The notes below the pieces were generated by a model, which saw nothing but the letters and a program-made list of their open reading frames with translations, made no database searches and was not told where the DNA came from. This document shows positions 14,950 to 16,840 of a stretch of 16,840 nt of DNA, piece after piece. Origin of the DNA: Labilithrix sp. (GTDB taxonomy: Bacteria; Myxococcota; Polyangia; Polyangiales; Polyangiaceae); the NCBI GenBank assembly GCA_028287035.1, contig JAQBQL010000102.1, positions 1-16,840 on the forward strand, given 5' to 3'. The translations under genes and the position numbers were made by a program. Positions within the stretch are counted from its first letter, which is position 1. Every line of letters starts with the position of its first letter.

Positions 14950-16840
14950 ATGTCATTCGTTCGCGAATCCGTCACGATCAACGGCCAGCCGCTGACCTTC
15001 GAGACCGGCCGTCTCGCCAAGCAGGCGCACGGCTCCATCCTCATCACCTACGGCGAGTCCGTCGTCCTCGTCACCGCGGTCAGCGGCGACGAGCGCCCCG
15101 GCCTCGATTTCTTCCCGCTCACCTGCGAGTACGTCGAGAAGACGTTCGCGGCCGGCAAGATCCCTGGTGGCTTCTTCAAGCGCGAGGCGCGCCAGCGTGA
15201 CGAGGAGATCCTCACCTGCCGCCTCATGGACCGGCCCTGCCGGCCCCTCTTCCCCGAGGGCTACAAGAACGACACGCAGATCATCGCGACCGTCCTGTCG
15301 GCCGACAAGATCTACGGCACCGACGTCCTCGCCCTCTGCGGCGCGAGCGCGGCGCTCTCGATCTCGGACATCCCGTGGGACGGCCCGCTGGCCGGCGTCC
15401 GCGTCGCGCGCGTCGACGGCGAGCTCCTCATCTTCCCGACCTTCGAGCAGCAGGCGAAGTCGGACATCGACATGGTCGTCGCGTGCTCCAAGGACGCGAT
15501 CGTCATGGTCGAGGGCGGCGCCGCGGAGGCGAGCGAGAAGGACCTCATCGACGCGCTCTTCTTCGCGTTCGAGTCCGCGCAGCCGATCATCGCGCTCATC
15601 GCGAAGATGCAGGCCGCGGTCGGCAAGCCGAAGCGCACCTTCGAGCCGAAGAAGCTCCCCGCCGAGATCTCCGCCAAGATCCCGGGCCTCGTCGACAAGG
15701 CGATCCTCGAGTCCTCGCTCATCAAGGACAAGAAGAAGCGCTACGACGGCTACAAGGCCGCGAAGAGCCTCATGGTCGAGACCCTCACGAAGGATCTCGG
15801 GGCCGAGAAGTTCGCCGAGCACGAGAAGCTCATCAAGGCCGAGTTCGACGAGCGCAAGTACGTCGTCGTCCGCGAGTACGTGATGACCGAGAACAAGCGC
15901 ATCGACGGGCGCGACATGAAGACCGTCCGCGCCATCGCGACCGAGGTGGGTCTCCTCCCCCGCGTCCACGGCTCGGCGATGTTCCAGCGCGGCGAGACGC
16001 AGTCGATCGTCACGACGACCCTGGGCACGTCCAGCGACGAGCAGAAGATCGACGCGCTCACCGGCGAGCGCTGGAAGCGCTTCATGCTCCACTACAACTT
16101 CCCTCCGTTCTCGACCGGCGAGACCAAGCCGATGCGCGGCCCGGGCCGCCGCGAGATCGGGCACGGCGCCCTCGCCGAGCGTGCGATCAGCCGCATGATG
16201 CCCGACCAGGAGAAGTTCCCGTACACGGTCCGCATCGTCAGCGAGACGCTCGAGTCGAACGGCTCGTCGTCGATGGCCGCGGTCTGCGGCGGCACGCTCT
16301 CCCTCATGGACGCCGGCGTCCCGATCAAGGCGCCCGTCGCCGGCATCGCGATGGGCCTCATCACGGACGGCAAGCGCAACGCCATCCTGAGCGACATCCT
16401 CGGCGACGAGGATCACCTCGGTGACATGGACTTCAAGGTCTGCGGCACCGCGAAGGGCATCACCGCCATCCAGATGGACATCAAGATCGCCGGCCTCTCG
16501 CGCGCGATCATGACGCAGGCGCTGGATCAGGCGAAGGAAGGCCGGATCCACATCCTCGCCAAGATGGCCGAGACCCTCACCGAGGCGCGCGGCGATCTGT
16601 CGAAGTACGCGCCGCGCATCACGACGCTCAAGGTGAAGCCGGACCAGATCCGCCTCATCATCGGCCCCGGCGGCAAGACCATCAAGGGCATCGTCGACCA
16701 GACGGGCGTCGCCATCGACGTCGAGGACGACGGCACGGTCAACATCGCGTCGGCCGACTCGGTCGCCGTCAAGAAGGCGATCGACATCATCAAGGGCATC
16801 ACCGCGGAGCCCGAGGTCGGCACGATCTACAAGGGCACCG
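14950..16840 (+). CDS. pnp: Polyribonucleotide nucleotidyltransferase (PNPase), 3' end outside window
   Basis: PNPase degrades RNA 3' to 5' by phosphorolysis and can add tails; it is a trimer and part of the degradosome. The frame is open to the window edge, giving 630 complete codons. The first RNase PH domain has GGFFKREARQRDEEILTCRL (73-92). A helical domain follows at about 240-320. The second RNase PH domain starts at ENKRIDGRD and has LLPRVHGSAMFQRGETQS and SNGSSSMAAVCGGTLSLMDA. Its catalytic Asp486 and Asp492 lie in LGDEDHLGDMDFK, the same numbering as in Escherichia coli. The KH domain has IIGPGGKTIKG (about 569-579), and an S1 domain is just starting (GTIYKGT). AAGGAG at 14933-14938 lies 11 bases before the ATG. 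The only oddity is Ala80 in FFKREAR where Gly is usual. Confidence 0.97.
   Translation, partial: MSFVRESVTINGQPLTFETGRLAKQAHGSILITYGESVVLVTAVSGDERPGLDFFPLTCEYVEKTFAAGKIPGGFFKREARQRDEEILTCRLMDRPCRPLFPEGYKNDTQIIATVLSADKIYGTDVLALCGASAALSISDIPWDGPLAGVRVARVDGELLIFPTFEQQAKSDIDMVVACSKDAIVMVEGGAAEASEKDLIDALFFAFESAQPIIALIAKMQAAVGKPKRTFEPKKLPAEISAKIPGLVDKAILESSLIKDKKKRYDGYKAAKSLMVETLTKDLGAEKFAEHEKLIKAEFDERKYVVVREYVMTENKRIDGRDMKTVRAIATEVGLLPRVHGSAMFQRGETQSIVTTTLGTSSDEQKIDALTGERWKRFMLHYNFPPFSTGETKPMRGPGRREIGHGALAERAISRMMPDQEKFPYTVRIVSETLESNGSSSMAAVCGGTLSLMDAGVPIKAPVAGIAMGLITDGKRNAILSDILGDEDHLGDMDFKVCGTAKGITAIQMDIKIAGLSRAIMTQALDQAKEGRIHILAKMAETLTEARGDLSKYAPRITTLKVKPDQIRLIIGPGGKTIKGIVDQTGVAIDVEDDGTVNIASADSVAVKKAIDIIKGITAEPEVGTIYKGT

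Overview
The window looks like chromosomal DNA of a high-GC Gram-negative bacterium, most likely a myxobacterium-type Myxococcota (Polyangia-like). The evidence is the uniformly G/C-ending codons, a Hanks-type Ser/Thr kinase with an N-terminal Cys motif, Cys-rich secreted lipoproteins of CxxDxxC type, a calcium-loop 'NGIDDDGDG' motif, and an rpoN-hpf-hprK-rapZ-pts cluster of the kind seen in former deltaproteobacteria. Taxonomy is inferred from gene style only.

Region 1 (1-6097, + strand) is a tightly packed regulatory gene cluster. It holds the C-terminus of sigma-54 (rpoN), ribosome hibernation factor hpf, EIIA-Ntr (ptsN), HPr kinase/phosphorylase (hprK), rapZ, HPr (ptsH) and enzyme I (ptsI). 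From hprK to ptsI the genes overlap by 1-4 bases (ATGA or TGATG), which implies translational coupling. No sugar permease is present, so this looks like a PTS used for signalling: PtsI charges HPr on His18, HPr can pass phosphate to PtsN His69, and HprK can modify HPr on Ser49. HprK, RapZ and PtsI all carry extra low-complexity tails, and RapZ and PtsI have unusual substitutions in key motifs.

Region 2 (6098-6296) is non-coding. It contains nested perfect palindromes, then a more AT-rich stretch with a dyad and a possible promoter.

Region 3 (6297-12469, + strand) is a three-gene envelope operon. It encodes a lipoprotein metallophosphatase/5'-nucleotidase with a Cys-rich insertion in its C-terminal domain, a second lipoprotein that overlaps it by ATGA and shares its CxxDxxC modules, and a probable outer-membrane beta-barrel protein with a low-complexity linker and a C-terminal Phe. 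I cannot assign the last two to a named family. This operon is the most likely place for something undescribed; a surface-anchored nucleotide or phosphate-ester scavenging module is one hypothesis.

Region 4 (12470-12577) lies between convergent genes and holds four 8-bp tandem repeats, a hairpin and a 10-bp inverted repeat. Region 5 (12578-14287, - strand) is a membrane-anchored Ser/Thr protein kinase.

Region 6 (14288-16840) is the rpsO-pnp pair. It has a near-consensus sigma-70 promoter, a roughly 95-nt rpsO leader whose ribosome binding site lies in a small palindrome, a strong intrinsic terminator/attenuator between the genes, a possible pnp leader hairpin, and pnp running off the right edge. 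I saw no tRNA, rRNA, CRISPR array, insertion sequence or frameshifted gene.
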